From: Marinobacterium rhizophilum
Lineage (GTDB): Bacteria; Pseudomonadota; Gammaproteobacteria; Pseudomonadales; Balneatricaceae
Direction: 5' to 3'
Assembly: GCF_024397915.1 (NCBI RefSeq)
Contig: NZ_CP073347.1
Coordinates: 5,022,001-5,086,000, forward strand
DNA: 64,000 bases
Part shown: positions 27,968-37,139 of the stretch, one piece after another
Layout: every line of letters begins with the position of its first letter
Position numbering within the stretch: the first letter of the stretch is position 1
Program-made: the position numbers and the translations under genes
Notes under the pieces: model-generated
What the model was told of the DNA's origin: nothing
Seen by the model: only the letters and a program-made list of their open reading frames with translations
The model's database searches: none

Positions 27968-29392
27968 CAATCCACCCAAGTTAAGCAGATCAACCGTTCG
28001 GGCTGCCTGCCGGCATAAAACGCCAGCAGACTTATTTCAGAGCACCAAAAACACTTGGCATGACGACCGCTTCGCGCGGCCGCCGTCCTGCGCGCGCTTT
28101 TTACGCAAGCAGGGCGGCGGCCAATGGGGATCCTTTTCGATCCTTGAGCGCGCTCCATGTCCTTGTCCGACCTCTTCGCCGATTTCTCCCGCTACCTCCA
28201 TTCTGAGACCTTTCGCCATATTGCGCGGCATCCCGAACACCCCAATGCCTTCACCCGCCAGCGCAAGCTGCCGGCAATGATCGCCGTCATGCTCACCGGC
28301 TTGTGCAAGAGCTTCCAGGCCGAGGTGGATCAGTTCTTCGGCCACCTGCAGCAGGCGCAGTTGAATTGGGCAGTCTCCGAACAAGCCTTCGCCCTGCCAC
28401 GGCTCAACGACTTCCTGATTGATCGGGTCGAGCAGGCCGGCTTTGTGCCGCGCTGGCGGGGACTGCGCCTGGTCGCTGGCGATGGTTCGACCCTTCGCTT
28501 CGGCCTGCGGGCCAGTCATGTGCTGTGCGCAGCCGATCGCGATCAGATCGCCTTCGGCCTCTACCTGCCGGGGGCCGAGATGGTGCTGGCCGCTTCCCTG
28601 CACAGTGTCCACGAGGGTGAGCGGTAGATGCTCTTCGAGCATCTCGAACGTTTGCGCGAGGACGACATTTTGCTGTTGGATCGTGGGTATCCCGCGCGCG
28701 CTGGCCGCGCTGCTGAACCAGCGCGGCATCCACTTCTGCATGCGCGTCGAGAAGCGCGGTGACAATGGCTTTGCCTGCGTGTGCGACTTTCTGCGTTCGG
28801 GGCTGCCCGAACAGGTCGTAACACTGCGGGCGCCGGACCGCTGCGATGTCGCAGACTTCGGCTGCCCCGTCACGCCGAAGACCGTCCGCCTGGTGCGCCA
28901 CCAGACGCCGGGCGGCGGGGTGCTGATGACCAATGCTCTGGATCAGATCCATTTCCCGGCCGAGGCTTTTGGCGATCTCTACCATCGACGCTGGAGCATC
29001 GAAGAGGCCTTCAAACGGCTCAAGCATAAACTCAATCTCGAGCATGTCTCCGGGCTGTCGCGGCAGGCGGTGAATCAGGACTTCGCCGCCAAGATCCTGT
29101 GTGACAATCTGGAAGCCCTGGTCACGCTGGCGGCCCGGCAAACGCATCCAGTGCCGGAACAGCGGCGTATCAACCGGGCTTACGTCCATACCGTGCTGAA
29201 GCCTCTGCTGCCTGCACTGCTGCTGGGCATCGCGGCCGCCTCATGGCTACAGGATGCGATGGCCCTGATTGCCCGGCGGACCTTCCTACATCGGGAGGGG
29301 CTGTCGAAACCGCGCAAGCCAAGACCCAAGCCGCATAAGTTCATGAGCCAGTAGCCGTGCTGACGGTCTTTCGCCTTAACTTGGGTGGATTG
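27968..29392 (+). mobile_element. IS4-family insertion sequence, inactive
   Basis: The element is bounded by perfect 18-bp inverted repeats, caatccacccaagttaag at 27968-27985 and its complement at 29375-29392, giving about 1,425 bp. It contains one broken IS4-type transposase gene. No direct target repeat is visible at the two ends, so one flank may have been rearranged after insertion. It sits inside the relic at 27670-27967. Confidence 0.85.
28157..29354 (+). pseudogene. IS4-family transposase, broken by stop and frameshift
   Basis: The reading frame starts MSLSDLFADFSRYLHSETFR and continues to HSVHEGER, where a TAG interrupts it at 28625-28627. It resumes MLFEHLERLREDDILLLDRG, after which one extra C in tatcccgcg (near 28690) shifts the frame. 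It then runs on to KPRPKPHKFMSQ. DDE residues are visible in VAGDGSTLRFG, LLLDRGYP and YHRRWSIEEAFKRLKH. With both defects reverted it would be about 400 aa. Two independent lesions mean it is a true pseudogene rather than programmed frameshifting. Confidence 0.88.
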
Positions 29393-29444
29393 GGTCCGCG
29401 ACTCCGCGAGTGTCAAGGCCCTGGCTTCTTGGTCTGAGACATTT

Positions 29445-30233
29445 CTATTTCCAAATGGGAGTTCTTTTTTCTAAAAAAGCATCGATTCCCTCACCCGCAT
29501 CCTGCTCCATCATATTGCCTGCCATCACATCACCGGCATATTTGTAGGCCTTTTCCAGTGGCATTTGCTGTTGCTGATAAAACATTGACTTGCCAATGCG
29601 GATAGCCGAGGGGCTCTTGCTTGTAATTGTCTCAACTTTCGCCGCCAGCGCCGCATCAAGCGCATTATCGGCGACGACTTCACTGATCAAGCCCCATTCC
29701 AGCGCTGTTGGGGCATCAATAAAGCCGCCGGTGGTCAGCATATCGAAAGCTCGTTTGGGCGCAATATTGCGCGAGAGCGCGACGGCCGGAGTGGAGCAAA
29801 ATAGCCCCACGTTGATACCGGAAACCGCAAAACGCGCAGACTGCGAGGCTATTGCTAGGTCACAGCTAGCAACCAGCTGGCAACCGGCAGCGGTGGCGAT
29901 ACCGTGCACCCGGGCGATGACCGGCACCGGCAAGTTTACAATGCTCTGCATGAGCTGGCCGCATTGCTGGAACAAGGCCTGATAGTATTTGATGTCGGGC
30001 TTGGAGCGCATTTCTCTCAGGTCATGGCCGGCACAAAAGGCTTTACCCTGGCCGGACAATACAACGCAGCGCACACTCTCGTCGGTTCGTATCGTGTCCA
30101 GTTCGCGCTGCAGTGCTGTCATCATTGCTTCGGACAGGGTGTTGAACTTGGCTGGATTATTCAGACACAGAGTAACGACACCGTGTCTGTTCTCCCGGGT
30201 AAGAACAGGGGTCTGTGTATCCTTGTCGCGCAT
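29445..30233 (-). CDS. Enoyl-CoA hydratase/isomerase family protein (ECHDC3-like)
   Basis: The 262-aa crotonase-fold protein starts at the ATG at 30233, which has an ideal AGGAGG five bases upstream. Motifs: LNNPAKFNTLSEAMMTALQ near residue 25, KAFCAGHDLREM near 65 (oxyanion hole), and GIATAAGCQLVASCDLAIAS near 115. The next segment, INVGLFCSTPAVALSR, lacks the second catalytic Glu of true enoyl-CoA hydratases, as in the ECHDC3 group, so hydratase activity should not be assumed. It follows OsmC by 22 bp, likely one operon. Confidence 0.85.
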   Translation of the reverse strand: MRDKDTQTPVLTRENRHGVVTLCLNNPAKFNTLSEAMMTALQRELDTIRTDESVRCVVLSGQGKAFCAGHDLREMRSKPDIKYYQALFQQCGQLMQSIVNLPVPVIARVHGIATAAGCQLVASCDLAIASQSARFAVSGINVGLFCSTPAVALSRNIAPKRAFDMLTTGGFIDAPTALEWGLISEVVADNALDAALAAKVETITSKSPSAIRIGKSMFYQQQQMPLEKAYKYAGDVMAGNMMEQDAGEGIDAFLEKRTPIWK

Positions 30234-30255
30234 GCTTGCCTCCTGGTTCATACAA

Positions 30256-30705
30256 TTAAAGAACGACCTTGATACTGACATCGGCCTTAATGGAGTTTCT
30301 GATAAAGCAACTGCGGTGAGCGCTGTTATGCAGGCGGGTGAGTGATTTTTCATCAATGGACTTGTCACCACCAAAAATCACGCGTGGTGACAGTTCGATG
30401 CGGGTAACCGCCATACCACCGTCTGACTTCTCCAGAAACCCGACGGGCGAGTCTTTATAGGACTCAACCCTATAGCCCTGTATTTCCGCGATCGCAAGAA
30501 AAAACAGCATATGACAGCTGGCCAGTGCACTAATCAGCATCTGCTCCGGGTCTGCACACCGTTCATCACCCTTGAACTCGACAGAGGCAGAAACATTGAC
30601 GTTCTGCCCGCCATTCAAACTGACAACATGATTTCTGGAGTAGGTTTCTTTTTCCAGCTCGTGTTCTTTGTAAGACCAGGATATTTCAGATTTATGTTGT
30701 GACAT
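30256..30705 (-). CDS. OsmC-family protein
   Basis: The 149-aa protein has the OsmC/Ohr fold signature: the first redox Cys in SALASCHMLFFLAIA near residue 85 and the second in SAHRSCFIRNS near 132. Relatives are thiol peroxidases for organic hydroperoxides, but the plain OsmC/YhfA-like group is less certain. Expression alongside CoA and aldehyde enzymes suggests protection against reactive by-products; that is inference. Confidence 0.87.
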   Translation of the reverse strand: MSQHKSEISWSYKEHELEKETYSRNHVVSLNGGQNVNVSASVEFKGDERCADPEQMLISALASCHMLFFLAIAEIQGYRVESYKDSPVGFLEKSDGGMAVTRIELSPRVIFGGDKSIDEKSLTRLHNSAHRSCFIRNSIKADVSIKVVL

Positions 30706-30767
30706 CGTTATAGCTCCAGTTTTTGTTTGTGTTATTGAGTATCTTTGACTGACGGGATGTAGTTATG

Positions 30768-31580
30768 CTACCGCAGGCTGCCTTCCTGAAGGCGTGCTGC
30801 GTCAGGACCGGTCTGGTTACGCAGTTTCTGCAGCACGGGCGTGAGAGCGTTCTCAATCAGCATACTGTCGTAACCGAACATCAGCAGCGTGTATCCGCGG
30901 GCCAGCATTTCCTGGCCGGCTTCAAGGGAACCGGCAAAGCCGCCCAAAGGGATGCCGGCTGCCTGTACTGCACGCTCTGCTAGCATCAGGGTCTCTTTTA
31001 CCCGCGGGTGATCGAATTGCCCGGCCAGCCCAAGGCTCTGAGAGAGATCATAGGGGGCGATAAAGACAAGATCGATACCACTGACGCTGAGTATCTCCTC
31101 AAGTCGGTCGACGGCATCCAGGTGCTCAATCATGATGATCTTCAGGATGGCATCATCGGCATCCCGGGCATATTCGGTCATGCTCATTTGCCAGCGATAG
31201 CCTGCATGTATAGGCCCAAAGCCCCGATTACCCGCGGGGGGGTAGGTTGCTGACCTAATCGCACAGTTGGCTTCCCCCGCGTCCATGATGAGAGGGAAGA
31301 ACAGCCCCAGAGCGCCTGAATCCAGCGCCATTTTCGCCATCCACTTTTCGCCGGCAGCGAGCCGCACCAGTGGCGTACAGCTGGACTCCAGGGTGGCATT
31401 AATCATGGCCTGGGTGGACTCCGGCCCGATAGGACCGTGCTCAAGGTCGATCATCAGCCAATCGAAGCCGCATGCCACCAATGTTCGCATCAGATGCGGG
31501 CTGGGAGCCGTTACCGCGGTGCCGAAAACGGGGATGCCTGCGGCCAGCTTTTGCTTCAATGGATTCGTCAGTGTGCTCAT
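30768..31580 (-). CDS. HpcH/HpaI-family class II aldolase
   Basis: The 270-aa protein has the HpaI signature: PVFGTAVTAPSPHLMRTLVA near residue 18, FDWLMIDLEHGPIG near 40, metal-ligand Glu in KIIMIEHLDAVD near 148, and GIDLVFIAPYDLSQSLG near 170. HpaI-type enzymes cleave 4-hydroxy-2-oxo acids to pyruvate (or an analogue) plus an aldehyde. Being next to BphI/BphJ-type genes, it gives the cluster two different pyruvate-forming aldolases. Confidence 0.88.
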   Translation of the reverse strand: MSTLTNPLKQKLAAGIPVFGTAVTAPSPHLMRTLVACGFDWLMIDLEHGPIGPESTQAMINATLESSCTPLVRLAAGEKWMAKMALDSGALGLFFPLIMDAGEANCAIRSATYPPAGNRGFGPIHAGYRWQMSMTEYARDADDAILKIIMIEHLDAVDRLEEILSVSGIDLVFIAPYDLSQSLGLAGQFDHPRVKETLMLAERAVQAAGIPLGGFAGSLEAGQEMLARGYTLLMFGYDSMLIENALTPVLQKLRNQTGPDAARLQEGSLR

Positions 31581-31684
31581 TCATCAACTCTCTAATAGCG
31601 CCCAATACGAACGTCTGTGATCGACCTTGAGCCTAGATACGCCTTGCCAGGCTGTTTCAGGTTTGCAATCGCTGCCGCCTTTAA

Positions 31685-32707
31685 TCAGCTGGCGGCTTTG
31701 CGTTCCTGAGCCATCTTGTAGGCAATATCCAGAATCATGTCTTCTTGGCCACCAATCACTTTCAGGTCACCCAGCCTGACAAAAATGTCTCGGGGGTCGA
31801 GGTCGTATTCCTCGGCGATATCCAGGGCTTTTTGGTAGAAGCTAGAGTAGATGCCGGCGTAACCCAGAATCAGGGACTGGTTGGTAACCTGAATGGTGTG
31901 CTGAATCAGAGGTTTGACGTACTTGTCGCCGGTGTCCATCAGTGCATAAAGGTTGCAGCCGCTGTCCACCTTCATCTTGTTCAGTACCGCCACAAGGGGC
32001 TCGGTGGGAGTGTTGCCACTGCCTGGGCCAAGGCCCTGCAGGGTTGCGTCGATAAAATCCAGCCCGGCTTCGTAGCCGACAACGGAGTTGCCGATGGCCA
32101 GCCCCAGGTTATTGTGGCAGTGTAGGCCGATGGGAACATTGAGCTCCTTCTTGAGTAGCTTAACCCGCACGGCGATATCTTCGGGCACCATGGCGCCGGC
32201 TGAATCAGCCATGTAGATATAATCCACGCCGTAAGATTCCGCCTCTTTCATGTAGCCCAGCAGCTCATCCGCGCTGATCATGTGCGTCATCATGAAGAAG
32301 GCGCAGACTTCCAGACCAATTTCCTTGGCCAGCTTGACGTGCTGAATGGCGACATCAATCTCGGTACAGTGAACCGCGATGCGAACAATCTCGACCCCGC
32401 ATTCCTTGGCGACCTTAAGGTCTTCCATGGTGCCAAGGCCCGGCACCAGCAGTACGGCGAGCTTGGTGTTCTTCAGTGCTGCTGCAGCCGTTGTCAGCAT
32501 GTCGCGGTCGGAAAGCCTGGCGCGGCCAAATTGCAGGGTAGAGCCACCAATGCCAGCGCCATGACTGACTTCTGCCGCGTAGACACCACCGGCCTCCAGG
32601 CCTTTGCAGATGCGCGTGATGTCCTCGGCGGAGAATTGATGATGGACGGCGTGGCTACCATCGCGGAGCGTGGTGTCGATGATTTTAACCGGCTTGCGTG
32701 TGGACAT
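31685..32707 (-). CDS. 4-hydroxy-2-oxovalerate aldolase-like (BphI/DmpG/MhpE type)
   Basis: The 340-aa protein is a DRE-TIM aldolase: IIDTTLRDGSHAVHHQFSAE at residues 9-28, HCTEIDVAIQHVKLAKEIGLE, FIDATLQGLGPGSGNTPTE near 230. Its first active-site loop reads SHGAGIGGSTLQFGRARLSD, which departs from the HGDGLxGSS..GFGAHTD sequence of characterised members, so the aldehyde or acid chain specificity may differ. It precedes (11 bp downstream of) the acetaldehyde dehydrogenase gene; the two enzymes normally form a complex that channels the aldehyde. Confidence 0.85.
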   Translation of the reverse strand: MSTRKPVKIIDTTLRDGSHAVHHQFSAEDITRICKGLEAGGVYAAEVSHGAGIGGSTLQFGRARLSDRDMLTTAAAALKNTKLAVLLVPGLGTMEDLKVAKECGVEIVRIAVHCTEIDVAIQHVKLAKEIGLEVCAFFMMTHMISADELLGYMKEAESYGVDYIYMADSAGAMVPEDIAVRVKLLKKELNVPIGLHCHNNLGLAIGNSVVGYEAGLDFIDATLQGLGPGSGNTPTEPLVAVLNKMKVDSGCNLYALMDTGDKYVKPLIQHTIQVTNQSLILGYAGIYSSFYQKALDIAEEYDLDPRDIFVRLGDLKVIGGQEDMILDIAYKMAQERKAAS

Positions 32708-32718
32708 TTGTGATCCCC

Positions 32719-33591
32719 TCAGTTGCGCAATTTCTTGGCGTATTCTTCGGCGACCTTGATGGCCGAAGACGTTTCCATATCCAGATTGCCGGCATAGCTG
32801 GGCAGAAAGTCTCCGGCACCGCTAACGCTGACAGTTGTTGTTATCACCCCATTATTCACGATAGGCTCCATTGTCAGCTCATAACCCGGCACGTATTCCT
32901 GGATCGCCATGACCATTTCCGTGACAGCGGTATTGATCACCTGAATATCGAACTCGCCTCTGGGTTCACAAAAAATGGTGTTACGCATGGGGGATGCAGG
33001 CTCGGCCGGGTTAAACACGGTGAAGACCTTTGCCGTATCCGCCCCGCCCAGCGTGGTAAGTGCCTTCGCAGTGGTTGATGAATACTCGTCGATATTGGCC
33101 CTAGTTCCGGGGCCCGCACTCTTACTGGCCACGGTGGTAACAACCTCTGCGTACTTGATACCCACATGCTGGCTGATGGTGTAAACGATCGGAGTAGTTG
33201 CCTGGCCGCCGCAGGTGATCAGGTTGACATTATTTTCGCCCAGGCAGTCATGCATATTGACCACCGGCGACACGATTTTTCCGACGGCAGCAGGCGTGAG
33301 GTCGATGGCAATTTTGCCAAGTTGGTTGATCACCGGGGCATTAAATTTTTCGTGGGCCGATGCAGTTGTCGCATCGAAGATAATCTCGGCGCAATCAGGA
33401 TTACTCTTGAGAAAATCAATACCCTCAGCCGAGGTGGTAATACCCATATCCTGTGCGCGTCTGAGACCCTCAGATTCAGGTACGATACCAATCATTGCGC
33501 CCATTTCAAGGTAATCGTTTTTGATTACCTTATACATTAGGTCGGTTCCGATATTACCCGGGCCAATAATTGCGACCTTGACTTTTCCCAT
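32719..33591 (-). CDS. Acylating acetaldehyde dehydrogenase (BphJ/DmpF/MhpF type)
   Basis: The 290-aa protein starts MGKVKVAIIGPGNIGTDLMY (Rossmann motif) and has the catalytic Cys near residue 130 in NLITCGGQATTPIVYTIS. ASKSAGPGTRANIDEYSSTT near 160-180 is family-typical. It converts the aldehyde released by the aldolase to acyl-CoA using NAD and CoA. It appears to be the first gene of the operon, with the aldolase gene next. Confidence 0.92.
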   Translation of the reverse strand: MGKVKVAIIGPGNIGTDLMYKVIKNDYLEMGAMIGIVPESEGLRRAQDMGITTSAEGIDFLKSNPDCAEIIFDATTASAHEKFNAPVINQLGKIAIDLTPAAVGKIVSPVVNMHDCLGENNVNLITCGGQATTPIVYTISQHVGIKYAEVVTTVASKSAGPGTRANIDEYSSTTAKALTTLGGADTAKVFTVFNPAEPASPMRNTIFCEPRGEFDIQVINTAVTEMVMAIQEYVPGYELTMEPIVNNGVITTTVSVSGAGDFLPSYAGNLDMETSSAIKVAEEYAKKLRN

Positions 33592-34310
33592 TGGTCTCTC
33601 CGATAAATATTAAATAGTTAAAGTGCCTCCGGAATAACCGAAGGCTTATAAGGGGGGCGCCTCCAAGGCGCCACATCACATCTAGTCGTAGTTGGCCTAA
33701 ATACTCATCCAATTTTTTCTGATTACGGATAGACTCTTGTTCCATATCTTCATCTAGACTAACTATCGATACGAGGTAACCTCGAGCTCAGAATATCCTG
33801 CCATTAACAGTCTTTTAACTATCTTTCGATGGCGATTACACTTTTGCCCTTGAGGTAGCTAACCACATTGGATACCGAGTATGGCTTAGACAGCGAATGA
33901 AATTTAGGCCCAACTACCATATTAATTTTATTTAGATAAAATTAAGGTGCTTTATTCTAAATTAATACCACGTTTTACTTACAATCCTAGCGTGTATACG
34001 ACAATACTCCATATTCTTTAATAAGGCTGCCTTCAGCTTTCTTGGTAGAAAGCGAAGGTAGGTTGGTCGTAAGTTTGGTCAAGCGTATACGAGTCACCCG
34101 GCACAGGCGGGGTTTTCTCATATTAATTATTTATCTACTAGTTAATTGTTTTTAGTTAAAGGTGCATAAAAAATTAACTTTTACATACTATTAATAATAG
34201 ATATTATTAACGAGCGATTCTAAGTTCATCATTTAAATTAGCCTATATTTACAGGAGGCTTTCGATAGGATATCAGATGAACTATATCATGATTTTTTGA
34301 AGGTTATTTA
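33592..34310. other. AT-rich intergenic region with hairpins
   Basis: About 720 bp, no gene. A bulged hairpin at 34030-34058 (ccttcagctttct / agaaagcgaagg) may be a terminator for the IlvD-like gene. Near the acetaldehyde dehydrogenase start, ggcgcc...ggcgcc (33656-33672) forms a short perfect hairpin in the leader. The rest is strongly AT-rich and likely carries the operon promoter. Confidence 0.4.
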
Positions 34311-35954
34311 CTACTCCAGAATGGCTCCTTCACAGGCCGGACGAACATGTTTTCGATAGATACGCATAAAACCACGCGGAGTCTCTTTCTCAATCCTTTT
34401 CCAGTTTTCTGCACGCTTGGCTTGCTCTTCATCAGTGATTTGCAGATGGATTCGATGGTTAGGAATATCCAATTCTATGAAATCACCATCCTCAATCAAA
34501 GCTATCAAGCCGCCATCATAGGCTTCAGGGCAAATATGACCTACGCAGGGACCTGCAGTGGCACCGGAGAAGCGGCCATCAGTGATCAGTGCAGTTTGGT
34601 TTAACTTCGCTTTTTTTAACGCAAGAGTAACGCCGAGCATCTCAGGCATGCCGGGACCCCCTTTGGGGCCTTGATAGCGGAGCACTACAATTTCACCCTG
34701 CTTGACGAGTCCCTTTTCAACGCCTTCAAGGGCCTCATCCTCTGAGTTGAAGCAGCGGGCAGGGCCGCTACATTTCAACATACTCTCCGCGACACCAGCG
34801 CGTTTAACTACGCAACCATCTGGGGCAATATTTCCCCTCAGTACAGCGATACCAGCATCAGGCCGATAAGCTTGATCACGAGGAGGGATAACCTTAGGAT
34901 TGACTACACGAGCACTTTCCAAAGAGTCAGCCAAGGGCCGTCCAGTTACAGTCATGCAGTCAGTATGTAGATCATCCTGCATTACCTTCAGAACCGCAGG
35001 CATCCCACCTGCTTCCCACAGGTCGTGAATACCCCAAGGGCCATTTGGGCTGATCGACAAAAGGGTTGGAATACCAGAAACCTCCTCGAATGCGCTAATT
35101 GGAAGTTCAATGCCCGCAGAAGCAGCTATCGCAGGTAGATGCAGTAGGGCATTGGTAGACCCGCCAATCGCCACACTGGTTACCACGCCATTATGTATTG
35201 CTTTTGGCGTTAGAATTTTATCCATCGTCAAATTTTCTGCGACCATCTGAACGATACGCTCACCAGTGGCTCTAGCGGCTATAAGCTTGTCAGCATGATA
35301 GCCAGGAATATTAGAACTCCCGGGCAGGCAGATACCCAAAGCTTCAGCAATGCATTGGAAGGTATTGGCTGTCCCCATAATTTCGCAGGCACCGCAGGTG
35401 GTGCAATTAAAGGTTTCTTCGAGCATCGTTTGGTTATCAAAGTGATCGGCATGATCTATGGAACCGTTGAAATTCGGGGTACTACGTATTCCCATCTTTC
35501 CTGGCCCACCTGCTAAGTAGATAGCTGGCATTTCCAAGCGGGCAGCGGCCATCATCATACCCGGGTTAATTTTGTCGCAACCAGCAATGAAAACGACACC
35601 GTCGAAAGCTTGAGAGCGTACATGGGTCTCGATGATGTCAGCAATGAGGTCCCGCTGGGCAAGTACATAATTCATCCCTTCGTGGGCCATCGATATCCCA
35701 TCGCAAGGTGCCGGTACATTAAATTCGGCACATTCGCCACCGCCAGCCAGTATTCCTGCTTTTACCTTTTCAGCGAGCCGATTGAGGTGATTGTGGCCAG
35801 TGGTAAGCTCAGAGTGCGAGTTAGCGATGGCAATCAGAGGACGACGCTTAAGCTTCTCAACTTCCAACCCTGTACCTCTTACAACACCTCGGCGGAAAGT
35901 GTTGACGATATGATTTGGGCTTGCATAGAACACATCGCTTTTTTTTGTGGTCAT
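34311..35954 (-). CDS. IlvD/Edd-family dehydratase
   Basis: The 547-aa protein has the family's iron-sulfur cysteines in VFIAGCDKINPGMMMAAARL (near residue 126) and CTTCGACEIMGTANTFQCI (near 187-190), and FSGATAGPCVGHICPEA near 480. The family dehydrates dihydroxy acids (branched-chain precursors) or sugar acids (arabonate, xylonate, gluconate). A lone copy in a catabolic cluster beside pyruvate aldolases suggests a sugar-acid or hydroxy-acid dehydratase making a 2-keto-3-deoxy acid for the HpaI-like aldolase, but true IlvD cannot be excluded. Confidence 0.87.
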   Translation of the reverse strand: MTTKKSDVFYASPNHIVNTFRRGVVRGTGLEVEKLKRRPLIAIANSHSELTTGHNHLNRLAEKVKAGILAGGGECAEFNVPAPCDGISMAHEGMNYVLAQRDLIADIIETHVRSQAFDGVVFIAGCDKINPGMMMAAARLEMPAIYLAGGPGKMGIRSTPNFNGSIDHADHFDNQTMLEETFNCTTCGACEIMGTANTFQCIAEALGICLPGSSNIPGYHADKLIAARATGERIVQMVAENLTMDKILTPKAIHNGVVTSVAIGGSTNALLHLPAIAASAGIELPISAFEEVSGIPTLLSISPNGPWGIHDLWEAGGMPAVLKVMQDDLHTDCMTVTGRPLADSLESARVVNPKVIPPRDQAYRPDAGIAVLRGNIAPDGCVVKRAGVAESMLKCSGPARCFNSEDEALEGVEKGLVKQGEIVVLRYQGPKGGPGMPEMLGVTLALKKAKLNQTALITDGRFSGATAGPCVGHICPEAYDGGLIALIEDGDFIELDIPNHRIHLQITDEEQAKRAENWKRIEKETPRGFMRIYRKHVRPACEGAILE

Positions 35955-36366
35955 GATTGATACCTCACTGATTTTCGGCTTGCGTAGTGGTATTGACTAT
36001 AGATCAAGGAAATTTGTAATTCTAGATCTGAAATTTAAGATTTAAATAAGTTAAGCATTTTGTTCGAGCCGTGTCAATCATTGGCTTCTAGAGTAATTCT
36101 CCAATATCTACATCGATTGATGTCCCAGGTCGTGAAGTACTGACGTAAATGGACGGCGATTACACCTTGTCGGTGCTCTGCTATGCGGCGACAGCTCACC
36201 GATCGCACTGTTTCTCTGCGTCGGGAGCCGAGCCAGCACATCTTTCAGATAGGCGTAGGGCTTATGTCCGTTCAGTTTGGCGGGCAGGATCAGGCGATCA
36301 AGATTGCAGCTGCCCGCTGCGCCCGCGAACAGCCAGTTACGCTGGCGTCGTGCTCTGGTGGAAATC
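35955..36366. other. Upstream region of IlvD-like gene and start of porin relic
   Basis: The first 120 bp is AT-rich and likely contains the promoter for the minus-strand IlvD-like gene. Beyond about 36120 the sequence becomes GC-rich; the porin relic probably begins here, but no recognisable porin N-terminus could be followed. Confidence 0.35.
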
Positions 36367-36987
36367 CTGTCTTATGCAGGCGGCTTTGATCGCAGCACTG
36401 CCAATAGCTGGGACTGGGCCAACGGCATTTTCGGCGGCAACAGGCGCTCGTTCTCGCGGCTACGTAGGATGCCATCAAGATAGGGTATGAATCGCCGGAG
36501 CTGAACGGCTTCAGGTTTGTCGCCTCGATACAGCTGCAAGATACCTTTGCCGGCTTTGCTGGCCCCGGCACTGCGCCGAAGGATCAGGGCAGCTGGAGCG
36601 ATCTCGGGCTCAAGGATGATGAGTATGAACTCGCTGCGCAGTGGACCGGCAAGCCTGTCAGTGGCCTCAGGCTCAGTGCAGGGGTGGTGCACAGCTCGGT
36701 GCATGTGGTGAATGAAGACATGCTGCAGAAAAGTACCGATATTGGTTTCCAGGTCGGCAAAACCCTGGACTCCGGCGCGACGGTCAGCACCAGCGCTTAC
36801 TATACCTATGAATACTACGACAATGATGTTTGCCGACCGCCACTTTGAAGACGAACAACTGCAGGCCGGCGTTGACTGGAGCAAGGGCGATTGGAAACTG
36901 GGTGTCAACTATACTGAAGCTTGTGATAGCTACAGCCCGCCGGCGACGGCATTGCTCGATACTAGTGGCCATGAAAGTAGCTGGTAA
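36367..36987 (+). pseudogene. Outer-membrane porin gene fragment, frameshifted
   Basis: Three reading frames joined in order give a Gram-negative porin barrel: LSYAGGFDRSTANSWDWANG; then (36474-36842) IKIGYESPELNGFRFVASIQ, LGLKDDEYELAAQWTGK, LRLSAGVVHSSVHVVNED and TVSTSAYYTYEYYDND; then (36835 on) RHFEDEQLQAGVDWSKGDWK and LGVNYTEACDSY. Alternating beta-strand pattern, glycine and aromatic residues fit. At least two frameshifts, no N-terminus and no C-terminal Phe. The family subtype is uncertain. It may once have admitted the substrate of the neighbouring pathway. Confidence 0.7.
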
Positions 36988-37139
36988 CATGATACTACCA
37001 CAGTAATTGTGGGCACGGTTTTAAGCGACGTATCGGGACTTAAATGCCTCCGGACTCATGAATCCGATCTCACTGATCAAGGTTAAAAGTCTGGATTATA
37101 TTAATTCAGGCTTGATCTGACACCTGCCTTGGCGACTTT

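Noticed and set aside
28620..28700. Programmed frameshifting in the IS4 transposase
   Set aside because: There is both a TAG stop and a separate one-base insertion; IS4 elements do not normally use frameshifting.
28037..28933. 298-aa open frame antisense to the IS4 transposase
   Set aside because: Shadow of a GC-rich transposase gene; residues have no family resemblance.
33554..33745. 63-aa minus-strand frame upstream of the acetaldehyde dehydrogenase
   Set aside because: Overlaps the start of the dehydrogenase in another frame and shows no conserved sequence.
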